Shown here: positions 1 to 10,985 of the stretch, piece by piece
Position numbering within the stretch: the stretch's first letter is position 1
How the letters are laid out: every line of letters starts with the position of its first letter
Assembly: GCA_039621445.1 (NCBI GenBank)
Contig: CP154954.1
Coordinates: forward strand, 16,448,140-16,512,139
Length of the DNA: 64,000 nucleotides
Direction of reading: 5' to 3'
DNA from: Euglena gracilis
Taxonomy: Eukaryota; Euglenida; Euglenophyceae; Euglenales
Notes under the pieces: generated by a model
Database searches by the model: none
What the model was told of the DNA's origin: nothing
Seen by the model: the letters and a program-made list of their open reading frames with translations, nothing else
Program-made: the position numbers and the translations under genes

Positions 1-1536
1 GAAAATGTAGGTAAATAAATAACCATCTTTGACAATAAATTACACAAAAAAATTATTCATTACAAAAATATTTTTCTGGATCATCTGGCGTCCAAAAATG
101 CTAAATTTCATGAGAAAATAAAATAAATGACCAAAAAAGGGGGGGTTGGGTGCTATTTTGGGTCCTATGTGACTTCGAAAAACTTCGAAAATTCTGGGGA
201 GCTATTACTCCCCCCAAATAATACCCACCCCTCGTGCGGGACTTCGGGCGAAAAAATAATAACCCGGGGGGGGAGATATTATTTGGGGGGGTTACACCAG
301 GGTGCGTCCACCTCCCCCATTTCTGGTATGCTGTGACAGACTGCCTGTCATGTGGTCTGGGAGCAGTCCGGGCCACCCAAGTCAGGGGGGGGGGGGAGGC
401 CTGACCTTGGGGGGATGGCCCTATGGCCTGGGGGCGGTCCGGGCCGCTTCGGAGCTGCAGCCACAGGTCAGACTTGCTGGGGAGCTGCTGCATGAGGCTG
501 AACGGCGCGGCCATACGGCTTGGGGGGGGGGGCACGGAACGCTGGAGAACCCTGGTGGAGGTGGGAAGGGTGGCAGGAAGGCGTAGATTGGATTGAGACG
601 TCTGGACCTTCGGATGATCAGAGGTTGGGGGCAGATCGCCTCCAACCGGGTGGACTGCATTGCAACACGTTTCAAAAATGTTTAGTATTGTTGAAAATTC
701 AAAATGAAATTTAATGGGGGGACTAAGATATGTTTCCCATTATCGATGCATGCCGCGTTGGTTGCTGAAAGAACAGCCGTCAAACTATATGAATGCAGTT
801 TTCTTCCATCATGTTAATCCTTTGGTTTTTTTAATTGCGGCCACCAGATCACCGAAATGTTCCTACCTAGACTTCCCCCCCATCCAGGGGGTTTGAGTAT
901 GTGTCCCGCCAAAAGTTTCACAGCAAAGGAGAGTCTCCAAGGGTGGGGGGCACCCCCCAAGAGGCATGGGGGTGGTGGGTCCTTGAGAGTGGGTGGGCGG
1001 TGGGCGGGGTTGGGCTGCTGGACCAACCGGGCGTTGATAGTGCTGTATTTTCTTCAGAAGTAGCTCTGGATGGGTGTTCGTAAAGACACATAATCACTGG
1101 GGGGGGGGGGCTGTGCTCCCCGTTCCTTGGGCCTCCTGTTGTGGGATTTGTGGTGCGTGGTGTGATGGATGACGTCGCTGATCGTCATTCTTTCGGCCAG
1201 GGCTCCCTCACCTGCTTGGTCCCCCACCAGATGCACAACGCGACGATGAAGCCCACACGCATCGCTTCGTCATGTACCGCATTGCGCGTGCACGACGGAC
1301 GTCAACTTGCCACGAAGAGGCAAGAACGGGCAAGAGGCCTCTGTCTGCACTGGCAACCGTTGGGGGTTCTTGGGTACGCAATCCACAGGACCCCCCAAAG
1401 ATGCGAAATCACAGGTTGGACTAAGATTGGTCATTCTTGGCATCCCTTTGTGGGTCTCTAGAAAATTTTCTGTGACTGAGAACTACATCTGAATGGTGGC
1501 GTCACGTACAGCATTGCCAACCGTTGCCAGACAAGA
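1..1536. other. Unassigned G-tract-rich sequence
   Basis: No gene is recognisable. The stretch mixes A/T-rich DNA with many runs of 7-11 Gs. Open frames of 60-144 codons exist on both strands, but they are proline- or glycine-rich products of the G/C runs and look like no protein family. The only structured item is the dispersed repeat listed separately at 346-518. Confidence 0.6.
346..518 (+). repeat. Dispersed repeat C, copy 1
   Basis: The stretch from about 430 to 516 (GGTCCGGGCCGCTTCGGAGC onward, through GGGGAGCTGCTGCATGAGG) matches 7,020-7,113 with scattered substitutions. A second shorter match to the same motif (ATGTGGTCTGGGAGCAGTCC) lies at 347-367, so this copy looks internally duplicated and is split by a G run. 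Function unknown; probably a fragment of an old mobile element. Confidence 0.6.
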
Positions 1537-1650
1537 ACAGGCTCAGATGAAATAGTTATGGTTTTCCTTGGTATATGAAGCGGGGTTGAGGGAGGACAGC
1601 GAAGACCCGCTTTGGCTTAGACGGGGGCAGCCACCGCAAACGCAAAGACC
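1537..1650 (+). repeat. Dispersed repeat D, copy 1
   Basis: About 115 bp from CAGGCTCAGATGAAATAGT to the GGCAGCCACCGCA motif resemble 10,861-10,985 in the same orientation, with the same block order (GAAATAGT, CCTTGGTATATG, GAGGACAGCGA, CCCGCTTTGGCTT, GGCAGCC). Divergence is high and no coding potential is evident. Confidence 0.55.
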
Positions 1651-2366
1651 CCCTGCTCGTTGGATCGGAAACCAAGCAAGAACCCTTCAAAAATCACTGA
1701 ACCAGGCTTAAAATTCCCTTGAGTGCGATTCTGCGTCGTTTTTTATTTTGGGTCAAAAACCGTGAATTTTCTCTTGCAGAAAAAAAACACAGTTGGTGTC
1801 AGCTCCTACCCCCACCCTCCCCATCTTCCAGGGCGGGGGAGGGTTCAACAAGGCGTTCCCGTACAGCCCTGCCTCCGCGTTTTGGTACAAATTGCCAGTT
1901 TTCCCCCACTCATCGCATCGGAATTGATCCAAAACGAAAGCAAAAGGCATGGCTTTCCACTTTCGAAAGCCACTCAATCGATTTTGGAAAAGGGGGTTGG
2001 TCATCAGGGGTTTTCGGACCATCCGGGGGGGGGGGGATCATGCGGGCCGGCGGTAAAAAGGTGCTGGTTGGACACCACCCCCCAGGGCAGGGTGGGTCCA
2101 AAGGGGGGGGGGAGTCTGGCCAGCTGGGGTATCGCCAGCAAAAGTGGCCAAAAACATGGCCACCCATCGGTCCAAAACTGGCCACCACAAACCCTCCAAA
2201 ACTGACCCATTTGCCAGACTCAAAAACTGAACCCCCCAATTTTTTAGCTTTTTTGAGCGAGAGAACTTGTTGCACAGGAAAAAAAGAATGCAAGAAACAA
2301 AAAAAACAAGTTTCAGAAGAAAACGAGCATCTCAGGACAAAACGTTTCTGGTCAAAATCTGGCACC

Positions 2367-2486
2367 ATCTGGCCCAAAACTGGCCACCACGTCTGGCCCA
2401 AAACTGGCCACCACATCTGGCCCAAAACTGGCCACCACATGTGGCCCAAAACTGGCCAACACATGTGGCCCAAAACTGGCCACCAC
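2367..2486 (+). repeat. 24-bp minisatellite, five units
   Basis: Five head-to-tail 24-bp units start at 2367, 2391, 2415, 2439 and 2463, each of the form ATCTGGCCCAAAACTGGCC followed by ACCAC, with few changes. Because 24 is a multiple of three, all frames stay open through it; this explains a 305-codon plus-strand frame with a repeated WPKTGHH peptide and its minus-strand counterpart. I do not regard either as a gene. Confidence 0.9.
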
Positions 2487-2491
2487 CTGTT

Positions 2492-3861
2492 CAGGGCCAC
2501 CAATGGTCCCCCACGGCAATGGAGGAGAGGACTGGAAGCCGTAGGGAGACTTGGGGGCACGACGAGGGGGGAGAGGGCCCCCAGGTTTGGATGGGTCGGG
2601 ACTTGGGGGCAGTGTTGGACATCACGCTGGCCATGAGACAGGCACAGAATCCAACTCCCTGCCGACCATGAGCCGTCTGTGGTCAAAGCAAGCAGACATT
2701 ATTTTTGGGCACCTAAAAAATAAAAATTGGCCAAAATGTTGGAAAAAAAACCTTAAACCCCTGAAAAAACCTTTTAAAAATTACTCTGGCAAAATATTTA
2801 TCTGACCGAGCAAAATTGAAGTCGCAAAATCTCGACAAAAAACAAACAAATAACTCCGGAAAAAAATTTGGCATCGGGGGAACATTGTCTATCCACTCAA
2901 ACTCGAAAAAATGAGGGTTTCAACTTTGGGCCCGTCAAATGCCCAGACGACCCTTGGAAAATAGAACCTTAAAAAATCTTAAAACGCCTCAAAGACAATA
3001 AAAAAAATAACTTCAGAGTAACTTAAAAATGTTTGAAAATGTTTGATTTAAAAAAACAATGCGTGAAAACAGGGCTCTACATACAACAGGGTGGGCTTCC
3101 AGAAAACCCCTGGGACCGTAAGAGGGTGGACAGAGTAGTATCACCATGACCACATGACCAGTTTTCAGTCTTGCACATGCAGCGCTGATCTGAAACATTA
3201 AATATCAGAATTTTTTTTAAAAAATGCCGCTTCAGGCACTGCATGGGCAAAAATCTTGTCAAAGATCGTGGAAAAAAAAATTGGCCCATCCTTTCTGGTG
3301 TTCCTGGTCTTTGGATAAAACCGTGCTTCTGGTCATGCATCCCTCAATTGTCACTACAGCTGACCGATGGTTTTCAATGCACGAGGGGCAGGGCTTTACG
3401 GGAAGGCCTAGGTGGGGGGGGGGTCGGAAACCCCCCCAACCCGGGAGATGGGGGGTGGGTTGACCCCCCTACCCACCACCCTGGATGTTTGGCCGATTCC
3501 TGTTCTGCCCTGCCAAAGGGGGGGGGGGTCCTTCAGGTGGCTGGGAAGGGTGTTGGCTGGACCCACTGAAGCAAAGGCAACCTGCCCTACATCTGGGGTG
3601 GGGTGGCTTCTGCTCCACTGCCACCCCGCAGCCGAAAATGGGGGCTGTCCCCTGTGCCGAAATACCTCGTCGGTTTTGGTCACTTTCCCAAAAGAATCGA
3701 CAAAGTTCCTCGCGTCGTATGAGGAACACGTGTGGCTGCACGGAGCGGGACTTGACGTCGTCAATTCATGTGAGCACGTGGCAATTGCCAGTCTTGTCAT
3801 TCAGTGACGCAACCGATTCAAAAGAAATCCCGCTGGCACTCGTGGGTCCGTCCACCCTTGT
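2492..3861. repeat. Dispersed repeat B, copy 1 (with about 330-bp extra segment)
   Basis: Aligns collinearly with 5,430-6,412. Shared blocks include GGAGGAGAGGACTGGAAGCC, CTGACCGAGCAAAA, the GGGTGGGC..CC..AAACTCCTGG-like segment near 3,090, the GACCAGTTTTCAGTCTTGC segment and the 3,560-3,860 block. About 330 bp (roughly 3,208-3,536) are present here and absent from the other copy, so one copy gained or lost DNA. The shared 3' block stays open on the minus strand in both copies (see the separate entry). Confidence 0.75.
3620..3800 (-). pseudogene. Possible diverged coding fragment in repeat B, copy 1
   Basis: The minus-strand frame reads MTRLAIATCSHELTTSSP and then, after a short gap, SYDARNFVDSFGKVTKTDEV. 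The second copy of the repeat (6,190-6,360) keeps the same frame with related residues (ATFSHALTTSSP, YDAKKLVDDFGK, TDEVF). Between copies one indel is 3 nt and several differences are conservative (R/K, N/K, S/D). This suggests that the repeat once carried a protein-coding segment. No family is recognised, and the frame degenerates into proline-rich sequence downstream. Confidence 0.35.
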
Positions 3862-4081
3862 GGACGCCCGTCCACCCTTGAGATTCTTTTTGGATAAAAG
3901 CGACGGAAATGCAAACCGGCATCTAAACCGAGCGCTTACATTGGAGATCTCATTCGGGGGGAGGGGCTGAAAGCTCTATCTGAAACAGAAAAGACAATAG
4001 CTCCAATCATCTCCACAGAAGCTACCACGGTACATACGGGGGTGCACCTGCCCAAGTGCACAGGTGCACAAAAGGTGTAGC

Positions 4082-4114
4082 GAGGGAGGGAGGGAGGGAG
4101 GGAGGAGGGAGGGG
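4082..4114 (+). repeat. (GGGA)n microsatellite
   Basis: An uninterrupted tetranucleotide run of about eight GGGA units with one deletion. It lies between the repeat B copies in otherwise unassigned DNA (3,862-5,080), where no gene was recognised. Confidence 0.9.
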
Positions 4115-5079
4115 AAAGTCTGGGTACGGGTTGTCAGACTTTTGAGTTGATCACGAGCCAACGTGGACCACACATTGAGGGCCATCGCAAGGGTCCTGGG
4201 GCCAGGTTTAGAAACGAGGAAGACCTATTGGCCCTAAACCTTGGAGGACCGAATAAAAGAGTGCGGCCTTGAAATGGGGCTGCAGTCCTCAATGTGGACA
4301 ACTTCCAACTGCTAAAACCCAGAAATGTGCAATTCTGGAAGACTTTCATGGGAAATCCAATAAAATGAACAGAACAATGATTGAAATGGTGAATCAAGAA
4401 ATGAGCGCTTTCCTTCTTGACTCGCGTCGTTTACTCCGGGAGTTAGACGAAAGCTGAACATCCCCTGCCCCCAGACACACACACTGCTGTACAGCAAACT
4501 GAACATTGCCAAAGCACCGTCAAAGGAGTACGGATTGTGCACCGTATGGTGGGCTGCCGCCTTCCTGGGCGACATGGGGGGAGGTAGGCTGGGACCCATC
4601 AGAGGGGGATCAGAGGCAGGCAGACCCTCACCGCGGCATCAGTTGCCCGTCTGTCAGAGGATCTGCCTGGCCGCCATGTACCTCGGGCCGCAGGAGTGCG
4701 TGGGAGAGCGGCACGTCAGCGATGATAATGCCGGGCTCTGCCAGTGAGACAGTCCCACCCATGCAGTTGCTTGGCTGGAATGAGTAGCAGGCAAGCACCC
4801 ACAGTCATCCAGAATCCCAGACCCAGTCATGCCCGCTCACGCCCGGTCATTTCATAGGTGCTTGGTGGCAAGCACTCACTCGGGAGGTACGCTGGACAAG
4901 TCAGGTTTTGGGGCAAAAATACAAACTCCCCCCCAAAACAAAACCACACAAAACAACGTCAACAGAAATGCAGACGCCAGAAACCAGACGCCCTGCCAAA
5001 AGGGGTTAATCGGTTTTCCCAAACCAACAGACCAAAAAAAAGCAGTCAGGAGGGGGGGGGCAGGCATAAGCAACCCTGC

Positions 5080-5285
5080 ACGTCCCCACACCCGGCAGCA
5101 CGGTGCGGGGACGGGCGGGTGAGCGGCGCCGACGGGCCCGCCGCCCAGTCAGCCCGGGGAGCCCCGGCGAGCTGCAGCCCGCAGTGCGGGGGGCAGCAGT
5201 CCAGCACCCCGGGGGCCAGGGGTTCGGGGGCGGGCAGGGAGCTGGCAGCCCTGTCCTCCAAAGGCGCGGGCCTGCAGTGTAACGC
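5080..5285. other. GC-rich, CpG-dense island
   Basis: About 200 bp of very GC-rich sequence (for example GCGGCGCCGACGGGCCCGCC) stands out from the A-rich flanks on both sides. It is open in more than one frame because stops are rare, but the predicted peptides are Ala/Pro/Gly-rich without a recognisable domain. It could be a promoter-type CpG island or a transferred or recombined fragment; the sequence alone cannot decide. Confidence 0.4.
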
Positions 5286-5429
5286 AGCTACTGACCCCCC
5301 CGGCACAGCAACGTTGGAACGTTCCAAAATAGAATCTCTGTCCAATGTTCAATTGTCCACGTCTGCCAATGTCAGGCAAAACTTACAAAAAATCACACGG
5401 GAATCCGGCCTCGCAGGCGGATATCGAGG

Positions 5430-6412
5430 CCGCCAATAGTGCTCCACGGCAGCGGAGGAGAGGACTGGGAGCCGTAGGGGGACTTGGGGGAACGACGAGG
5501 GGGGAGAGGGCCCCCAGGTTTGGACGGGTCGGGACTTGGGAGCAGTGCTGGGCAAACCTTAAAAAACCAGAAAAAATGCCCAAATTTTGAAAAAAGCCTT
5601 AAAACTCTATATAAAAAAAACTCTTAGAAATCATTCTGGCAAAGCTTGTTTCTGACCGAGCAAAAATGATGTTGCAAAAACAAAAAAGCAAACCAACTCC
5701 GGGAAAAAATAATTTATGGCACCACTCTAACTGAGGAAAACGGGTTTCACCTTAGTAATTTTGGACCCCGTTTGATGCCCAGGCGGCCTCTCTATATCCT
5801 GGGAATCTAAAGAATCCTAAAACACCAAAAACCCCAAAGAAAGAAAATCCGAAGGAAAAAAAACCAAAGCAACCCTGCAAAATGCCTACTTTAAAACCTT
5901 GGAAATGTTTCAAGTTATTTGACTTAAAAAATAATGCCTGAAAGCAGGGCTTTACCTACAACAGGGTGGGCGTCCGGTAAACTCCTGGATCCATAAGAGG
6001 ATGGACAGAGTGTTATGACCATGACCATACGACCAGTTTTCAGTCTTGCCTGCGCAGCGCTGGTCTGCAACATTAAATATTAGGTGGCCGGAAAGCCCGC
6101 TGAATTGAAAGCAACCTGCCCTCCATCTCAGGTAGGGTGAATCTCTCTGCTGCCACCCCACAACCAAAACACGGGGACTGTGGACGGCACGCACCCTTCC
6201 ATTGCCCAAATACCTCATCGGTTTCGGCCGCTTTCCCAAAATCATCGACTAACTTTTTTGCATCATACGGCACACACATGTGGCTGAAAAGAGTGGGACT
6301 TGACGTCGTCAATGCATGCGAGAACGTGGCAACTACTGCCAGTTTTATCATTCGCTGGTGTGACCGATTCAAAAGCATTCCCGCTGGCACTCATGGGTCC
6401 GTCCACCCTTGC
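5430..6412. repeat. Dispersed repeat B, copy 2
   Basis: Direct-orientation partner of 2,492-3,861 and about 390 bp shorter, mainly because it lacks the segment found at about 3,208-3,536. It starts at the GGCCGCCAATAGTGCTCC block and ends at GGGTCCGTCCACCCTTGC. The copies are clearly diverged, so the duplication is old. Confidence 0.75.
6190..6360 (-). pseudogene. Possible diverged coding fragment in repeat B, copy 2
   Basis: Minus-strand partner of 3,620-3,800. It reads MIKLAVVATFSHALTTSSP, then YDAKKLVDDFGKAAETDEVF, and more than half of the aligned positions match the other copy by eye. The frame continues a little further here (to the CFGCGVAAERF segment). No start or splice signal is convincing. 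Not recognised. Confidence 0.35.
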
Positions 6413-7009
6413 AAATTTGTCAGCCAGCATTGCCTCCTGCCACGAAGAGAGTATGATGAGCCTGCAAGACGGAGAGCGGGGGCAGGCCACAATATCGGTC
6501 AGCGAAATGTTGCTACCAACGTCTCTGCCGTAGAGTCTCCCGGATGGAACAGGCTTGATGTGGGGTTGAGCCAGGCATTAGAAGAATATCGAAACTGAAA
6601 AAGGGAAAAAAGCCATCTGCAAATCATGTAAAAAAAATCGATTTTGACCAATTTTTGAGCTAGGCAGGCCATATCCGACCGATTCTTACAAATTTTCCCC
6701 CGTTTGTTTGCCCCGTTTTGACCCATGCACTTTGCATTTGAAGAAAAAATACACTACACTGCAGCCGCCCTTCGGGGGCTGGACAGAGATTAAAACCGGG
6801 CTATGCAGGGGACGGGCTCCGAGGCTGGGAAAAGACGCTGGCTGGCTGGCTGGACACACCGGGGTCCGGCAAAAGTTCCCGTGCCTCTCCAATCAATATC
6901 ACAAAACCGGGTTTCTTCCCCCCATATGCATGGTCAAGATTGGATATGAGGCCAGGGGATGAAGGCAACTTCACAGGGTGGCAGGCAACGATCTTCAGGG
7001 TCTACCGTG
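6413..7009. other. Unassigned intergenic sequence
   Basis: No gene or repeat is identified apart from a short CTGG(CTGG)n run near 6,838-6,853. Open frames of up to about 80 codons are present and unremarkable. Confidence 0.5.
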
Positions 7010-7115
7010 TGATGTGGTCTGGGCGCAGTCCGAGCCGCTTCGGAGCCGCGCAGCTGCAGCCACAGGTCGGACTTGCCGGGGAGCTGCTGCAAGAGGCTGA
7101 ACGGGGCGGCCATAT
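7010..7115 (+). repeat. Dispersed repeat C, copy 2
   Basis: Matches 346-518 over the block running from ATGTGGTCTGGGCGCAGTCC through CCACAGGTCGGACTTGCCGG to GGCGGCCATA. This copy lacks the G-run interruption seen in copy 1 and may be the more complete one. Confidence 0.6.
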
Positions 7116-7221
7116 TTGGGAGGGGGGCCGGGGCAAAAACTTGCTGGAGAACCCTGTCAGAAGAGAGCAGGCGTACATCTGGGGTTTCTGTGGAAGCCGA
7201 CACGCTGGGCACAGCCAGGGC

Positions 7222-7258
7222 GGTCCTTAAGCAAATAAAAAAAAAAACTCCGCTGTCC
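7222..7258 (+). repeat. Half copy of the 7,472 fold-back
   Basis: GGCGGTCCTTAAGCAAAT followed by a poly-A tract and CTGTCCC repeats the left arm and loop of the hairpin at 7,472-7,525 but lacks the right arm. The family is therefore present as both complete and half units 250 bp apart. Confidence 0.6.
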
Positions 7259-7471
7259 CAGCACACTCAGTGAAAAATACACAGGAAAATGGGCGAAATT
7301 TTGGCATTTACAGCGAGAACAGGTCGACATCAGGCAAAAAAATGATTCCTGGCACCCTTGGACCATCGTCCATCCACCCAAATCATCAAAAACTGTGTTT
7401 TTTGACTGTTTAATTTTTGTCCCCGTTCAATTCCCAGTCTGGCCCTTAGCCGGCCCTTTGGCTGAATGGGA

Positions 7472-7525
7472 GGCGGTCCTTAAGGAAATTAAAAAAAAAA
7501 ACTTTCCTGTCCCTTAAGGACCGCC
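7472..7525. repeat. Fold-back element with perfect 14-bp arms
   Basis: The left arm GGCGGTCCTTAAGG (7,472-7,485) is perfectly complementary to CCTTAAGGACCGCC (7,512-7,525) around a 26-nt A-rich loop. It could be a solo terminal palindrome, a very small MITE or a strand-exchange hotspot. No ORF is associated. Confidence 0.85.
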
Positions 7526-7674
7526 CCGGGCACAGCACCCAAATCGCATCCTGTGCACCGATTTTCCAGGTCAGGTCCAAGACCACAATCCAAAAACGTG
7601 GATTTGTTCCTACCAGTGCTTTGAGCCAAAGGTCACCACATTGATGTACTTTTGCACAAAACGTACCCTTACTT

Positions 7675-8685
7675 GTGACCAATTTACTTATGACCCTCAA
7701 CCAGACCTCACAGACCCTGCTGACGTATTCTCCCTCGGTGTCCGCTGCCGCATCATCGCCTACGTACCACTCTCTTCGACCGCGAGGAGGAGTCCCCTTC
7801 CATACCCCAAGTGAGACACCACCGACCCCGCCCGCAGCTTGGTGGGGTGCTGATGGGACGCTTCATCGCAAGCTAGGAAAGCATTCTCCCATATGCGGGA
7901 CTTCAAAGAGAGCATCGCCAACGTCGCCCTACCCTGAGAAACTTGATTGTTCGGTCTGGAGCTGCTTCCTGCAACGCCGGTGGCAGGCCTCCGATGTCCG
8001 CACCAAGGAGTTCCACAACTGGTTTCGGAAGATGCTTCAATACCTGCGCTCCCAAGGGTCAGCTCGTGCCCCCAAACCCCAGGTACCCAGCCCCACACAT
8101 CAGGCAAGCCAACAATCCATTGTTCTGGCAGACCTTTGTCCCACACCGACCACAACCCCCGCCCCCGCAAATCCCCCCAGTTCCACCTCCAAGCAGTCAA
8201 ATGAGCGATCTCAGCTCGTGCCTGAACACTCTGGCGGCCATCCCCACACTGCCTCTTGGAGCCCCCATCGTCAAGGTTGTGGAGGAGGAGGTCCACACCT
8301 AAGAGCCGCACGGTACACCACAGGCACCAGGGGCCGACGACACACCATTGCCGGGGCGGTCCGTTTTGTTTCGGAGGGTTTGCAGCCATTTCCCAAACCT
8401 CCAACCAACATCCAGCTGAACACAGCAGAGGACCCCCGTGAGGCCTCGAGCAGCCCCCCTCGTGGAGCCGGAGCCAATCTGGAGGGTGCCGAGGGGGACG
8501 CGGCCAGCCCTATCAACCGCGTTTTGATCCAAGAGGGTGCCCCGGTGGCAATGCGTAGCCCTCCCCCCTGTGCAGGTGCCGTCCCAAGTGTTGCCGTTGA
8601 GGCCTTCACCCTCATGCAAAGTGCTATGCAGAAGGATGCCCCGGAGGCCGTGTCCAGGCCCTCGAAGGTGCCACCGAGGCCTTGA
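7675..8685 (+). CDS. Unassigned coding-like region, possibly broken
   Basis: A 336-codon plus-strand frame (start ATG at 7,675) is rich in Pro, Ser, Thr and Ala and has no recognisable domain. Sub-segments in other frames look more protein-like: DPADVFSLGVRCRIIAYVPL near 7,710-7,770, MRDFKESIANVALP near 7,895-7,940, and a frame ending IPTLPLGAPIVKVVEEEVHT before 8,302. That pattern could mean a gene with frameshifts or several small exons, or simply a GC-rich region with few stops. Composition differs from the A-rich flanks. I do not name a function. Confidence 0.25.
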   Translation: MTNLLMTLNQTSQTLLTYSPSVSAAASSPTYHSLRPRGGVPFHTPSETPPTPPAAWWGADGTLHRKLGKHSPICGTSKRASPTSPYPEKLDCSVWSCFLQRRWQASDVRTKEFHNWFRKMLQYLRSQGSARAPKPQVPSPTHQASQQSIVLADLCPTPTTTPAPANPPSSTSKQSNERSQLVPEHSGGHPHTASWSPHRQGCGGGGPHLRAARYTTGTRGRRHTIAGAVRFVSEGLQPFPKPPTNIQLNTAEDPREASSSPPRGAGANLEGAEGDAASPINRVLIQEGAPVAMRSPPPCAGAVPSVAVEAFTLMQSAMQKDAPEAVSRPSKVPPRP

Positions 8686-8795
8686 CCAGCCCTCCCTGCG
8701 CAGGCACCATCCCGGAGGGTGCCTCACAGGTAGGAGCGCCAGAATTCAATGGGGCCCACCGATGTGTGTTGGAAAGGCCAGTGTTGGTGGACCCA

Positions 8796-8880
8796 TGCCC
8801 GTTCCGGTGCAATTGCCCATGCCCGTGCCAGTGCCAGTGCCGGTGCGGGTGCCGGTGCAAGTCCCCGTGCCAGTCCACGT
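8796..8880 (+). repeat. GTGCCN minisatellite encoding Pro-Val repeats
   Basis: A degenerate 6-bp repeat (CCCGTGCCAGTGCCAGTGCC and variants), about 14 units. In the plus frame open from 8,537 to 9,274 it encodes alternating Pro-Val (PVPVPVPVRVPVQVPVPV). This could be a proline-rich linker if the surrounding frame is real. Confidence 0.8.
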
Positions 8881-9041
8881 GCGGTCACCTCTAGACCAGC
8901 CAAAAATTGGACTGCAGGCTGAGCAGGGGGTGTGGAAAAAGAACAAAAAAATATACACAACAGAAAAGGCACATCAAAATTTCACCCCTGAGCCTCAAAC
9001 TGGTGAGGTTCACTGGCCGAGGGTACCCCTCCCCAGTGAAT

Positions 9042-9182
9042 GTTCATTGATGACTTCACTTGGGAGGTCCGGGACCCCTCCTTCCATCTGCCTGACCTCC
9101 TCCGGGCCAATATCTTGGTTCGTTTCTGTGGCCCAAATCGGTCACGCCCCCCCAGCCGGGGGATTTGCCCAAGCCATGATTG
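9042..9182 (+). other. Short protein-like ORF, unassigned
   Basis: A frame starting at the ATG near 9,042 reads MFIDDFTWEVRDPSFHLPDL and continues LRANILVRFCG before becoming Pro/Arg-rich and stopping near 9,182. The balanced hydrophobic/acidic composition is unlike the low-complexity frames around it. It could be an exon remnant. A TGA immediately precedes the ATG, so it does not extend upstream in frame. Confidence 0.25.
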
Positions 9183-9261
9183 AAAGGGGGGCAAATTGCA
9201 TACTGGGCGCTTGGCCCCCGACTTGGCTGCGCTTCTCCCGAAGGTTGGAACCCTGGCCTTG

Positions 9262-9445
9262 CCGTCAATTGTGATGGCAAGGCCGGGAGGGCCAACTTAG
9301 GGGGCCAAGTTTGCATGTTCAGAATTTCGGCATGCACAAAATGGGCCAAAAACCTTAAAAAATGGGCGGCCAAGGTGGCAAGGGAAGGCTGAAGCCCAAC
9401 GTTAGGGGGACAGGTGCACATGCAAGGAGGAGTGGAGCCAAGCGC
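9262..9445 (+). repeat. Dispersed repeat A, copy 1
   Basis: Family marked by GGCCAACTTAGGGGGCCAAG, TTTGCATGTTCAGAATTTC, a GGCTGAAG(CC)CAACG segment and a GCATGNAAGGAGGAG segment followed by CAAGCGCCTGGGG. Related copies lie at 14,098-14,292 and 19,845-19,965 (+), at 20,920-21,065 (-), and more weakly near 11,550-11,640, 15,839-15,915 and inside the 25-27 kb duplication. Non-coding, structure unknown. Confidence 0.6.
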
Positions 9446-10860
9446 CTGGGGCTGGGTTGGGGGTGCTTGAACCCATTGGTGGGTGCAACAAAAAACAGCT
9501 GCCGTGATATATTCACCATCAATTCGTTTTGACTGCCATTTTAATTCCCCCTCTCAAAACTGGTCTGTCTCTCAAAATTGCTGTTGGTGGAAAAGAATCC
9601 AGCTGTCTTCAGGAAGCTCGGGTCGCTGGTTCTCCTCCCAACTCGTTCCGCAATAAACACACAATCCGACAACAAAGCCCACGCACGCATAGTTCTGTCG
9701 CAGACCACATTGCAGGGGCTGCAGCGCATCGGGATGCCTGCGCATGACGGACATCCACTCGCCATCCACTTGGGAGGCAAGGAGTGGGGCAGGGAGGGGC
9801 CCTGTGGCCCTGTGTTGCGGGCGGAAGCCGTTGGGGTTTTGGGCCAACTGTCCCCTCTCTGGGCTTGTGGCCAAGCCGCCATATCAACATCAACGGGGCC
9901 ACACCGAAACGCCATGGGTGGGGGGGGTGGTCAGGTACCTCCAAGCCAGAATGGGGGGGGGGTGTGAGGGCCCCCAGCTATTCCTAAAGTTTGCAGGAAA
10001 ACATTGGCCTAAAAATGTGTGCCTTGGGGAAAAATGGAAAAGTGGGGGGACACCCGGGGGGGGAGGGTGCAAAATATCCACACGGGCAGGCAAAAAAAAA
10101 AAACACTGTATAAAACCGCACACAAGTGCACACAACTGCAAAAAGGCATGCACTGACATACACTGACTTCTGGAAGAAGAAGAAACAGATTGTCAACATT
10201 CTGCTGTGACGGACTGTGGAAAAATTTGCTTCTTTGCCAAAAGAAATTCACACTCAGGGGTTCTTGGCTCAGGTGTGAAGGGTTCAGAGAGGTTTGACCC
10301 AAAAATAGAGTTACCCAAAAGTGGGTTTTCTCCCCCGAGGGGAAGAAAAGCTTCTGAGCCAGGCATCGAACTTTGAAACAGCAAAAATATTTGTAAGAAA
10401 GGGGGGGGGGCAAAAATGGTATTTTGAGGATTTTGGCCGTTATACCTCTAAATTTTAGCTGGAAACCCCCAAACCAGCCTTTGTTGGATTTTCGGTGGCC
10501 GGTTCCAGCTGGATGGACAAAGGCATACCATTCGCCCTCTTTGATGTAGCCAGACTGGAAAAAAAATTACAAAGGCAAAATAAAGTCTTTTCCCTGAGGG
10601 TCATGCAAACCCTCTGACCTGCAGCCTTGAGTAGTGGTCGCAGGGATCCACTGTTTTTGGCACTGTTGGGCGACCGTGCCCAAAGGTTCTGTCCTGCTGA
10701 TTTGCTTTGAGTTGTGTTGTGTAACCCATCAAAGGCCTAAATGAAATGAGTCAGAGGATTGCTGAGGGACCCGGGGGTCAATAAAAAAGGTGCTGGTTAA
10801 ACTGGAAACCAAAGAATGCCCAAATCAGAAGCGAGCAGGCCGCTCTCCCCGACCGCTCCC
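9446..10860. other. Unassigned sequence
   Basis: No recognisable gene, RNA or mobile element. Several G runs of 8-9 occur near 9,918-10,072 and 10,400. Open frames of 60-140 codons on both strands lack any domain signature. Confidence 0.5.
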
Positions 10861-10985
10861 ACCAAAGCAGGCTCGGTTTGAAATAGTAATAAACTTCCTT
10901 GATATATGCATTGGGGTTTGGAGAGGACGGCGAGGAACCCGCTTTTGGCTTTGGTGGAGGCAGCCGCAGCAAAAAAAAAAAGACA
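10861..10985 (+). repeat. Dispersed repeat D, copy 2
   Basis: Partner of 1,537-1,650. Shared order: CAGGCTCGGTTTGAAATAGT, CTTCCTTGATATATG, GGAGAGGACGGCGAGGAACC, CTTTTGGCTTTGGTGG, GGCAGCCGCAGCA. It ends in an A run. Confidence 0.55.

Noticed and set aside
1719-2636. 305-codon plus-strand frame
   Set aside because: The 24-bp minisatellite and G runs keep it open; a long minus-strand frame overlaps it, and no domain is visible on either strand.
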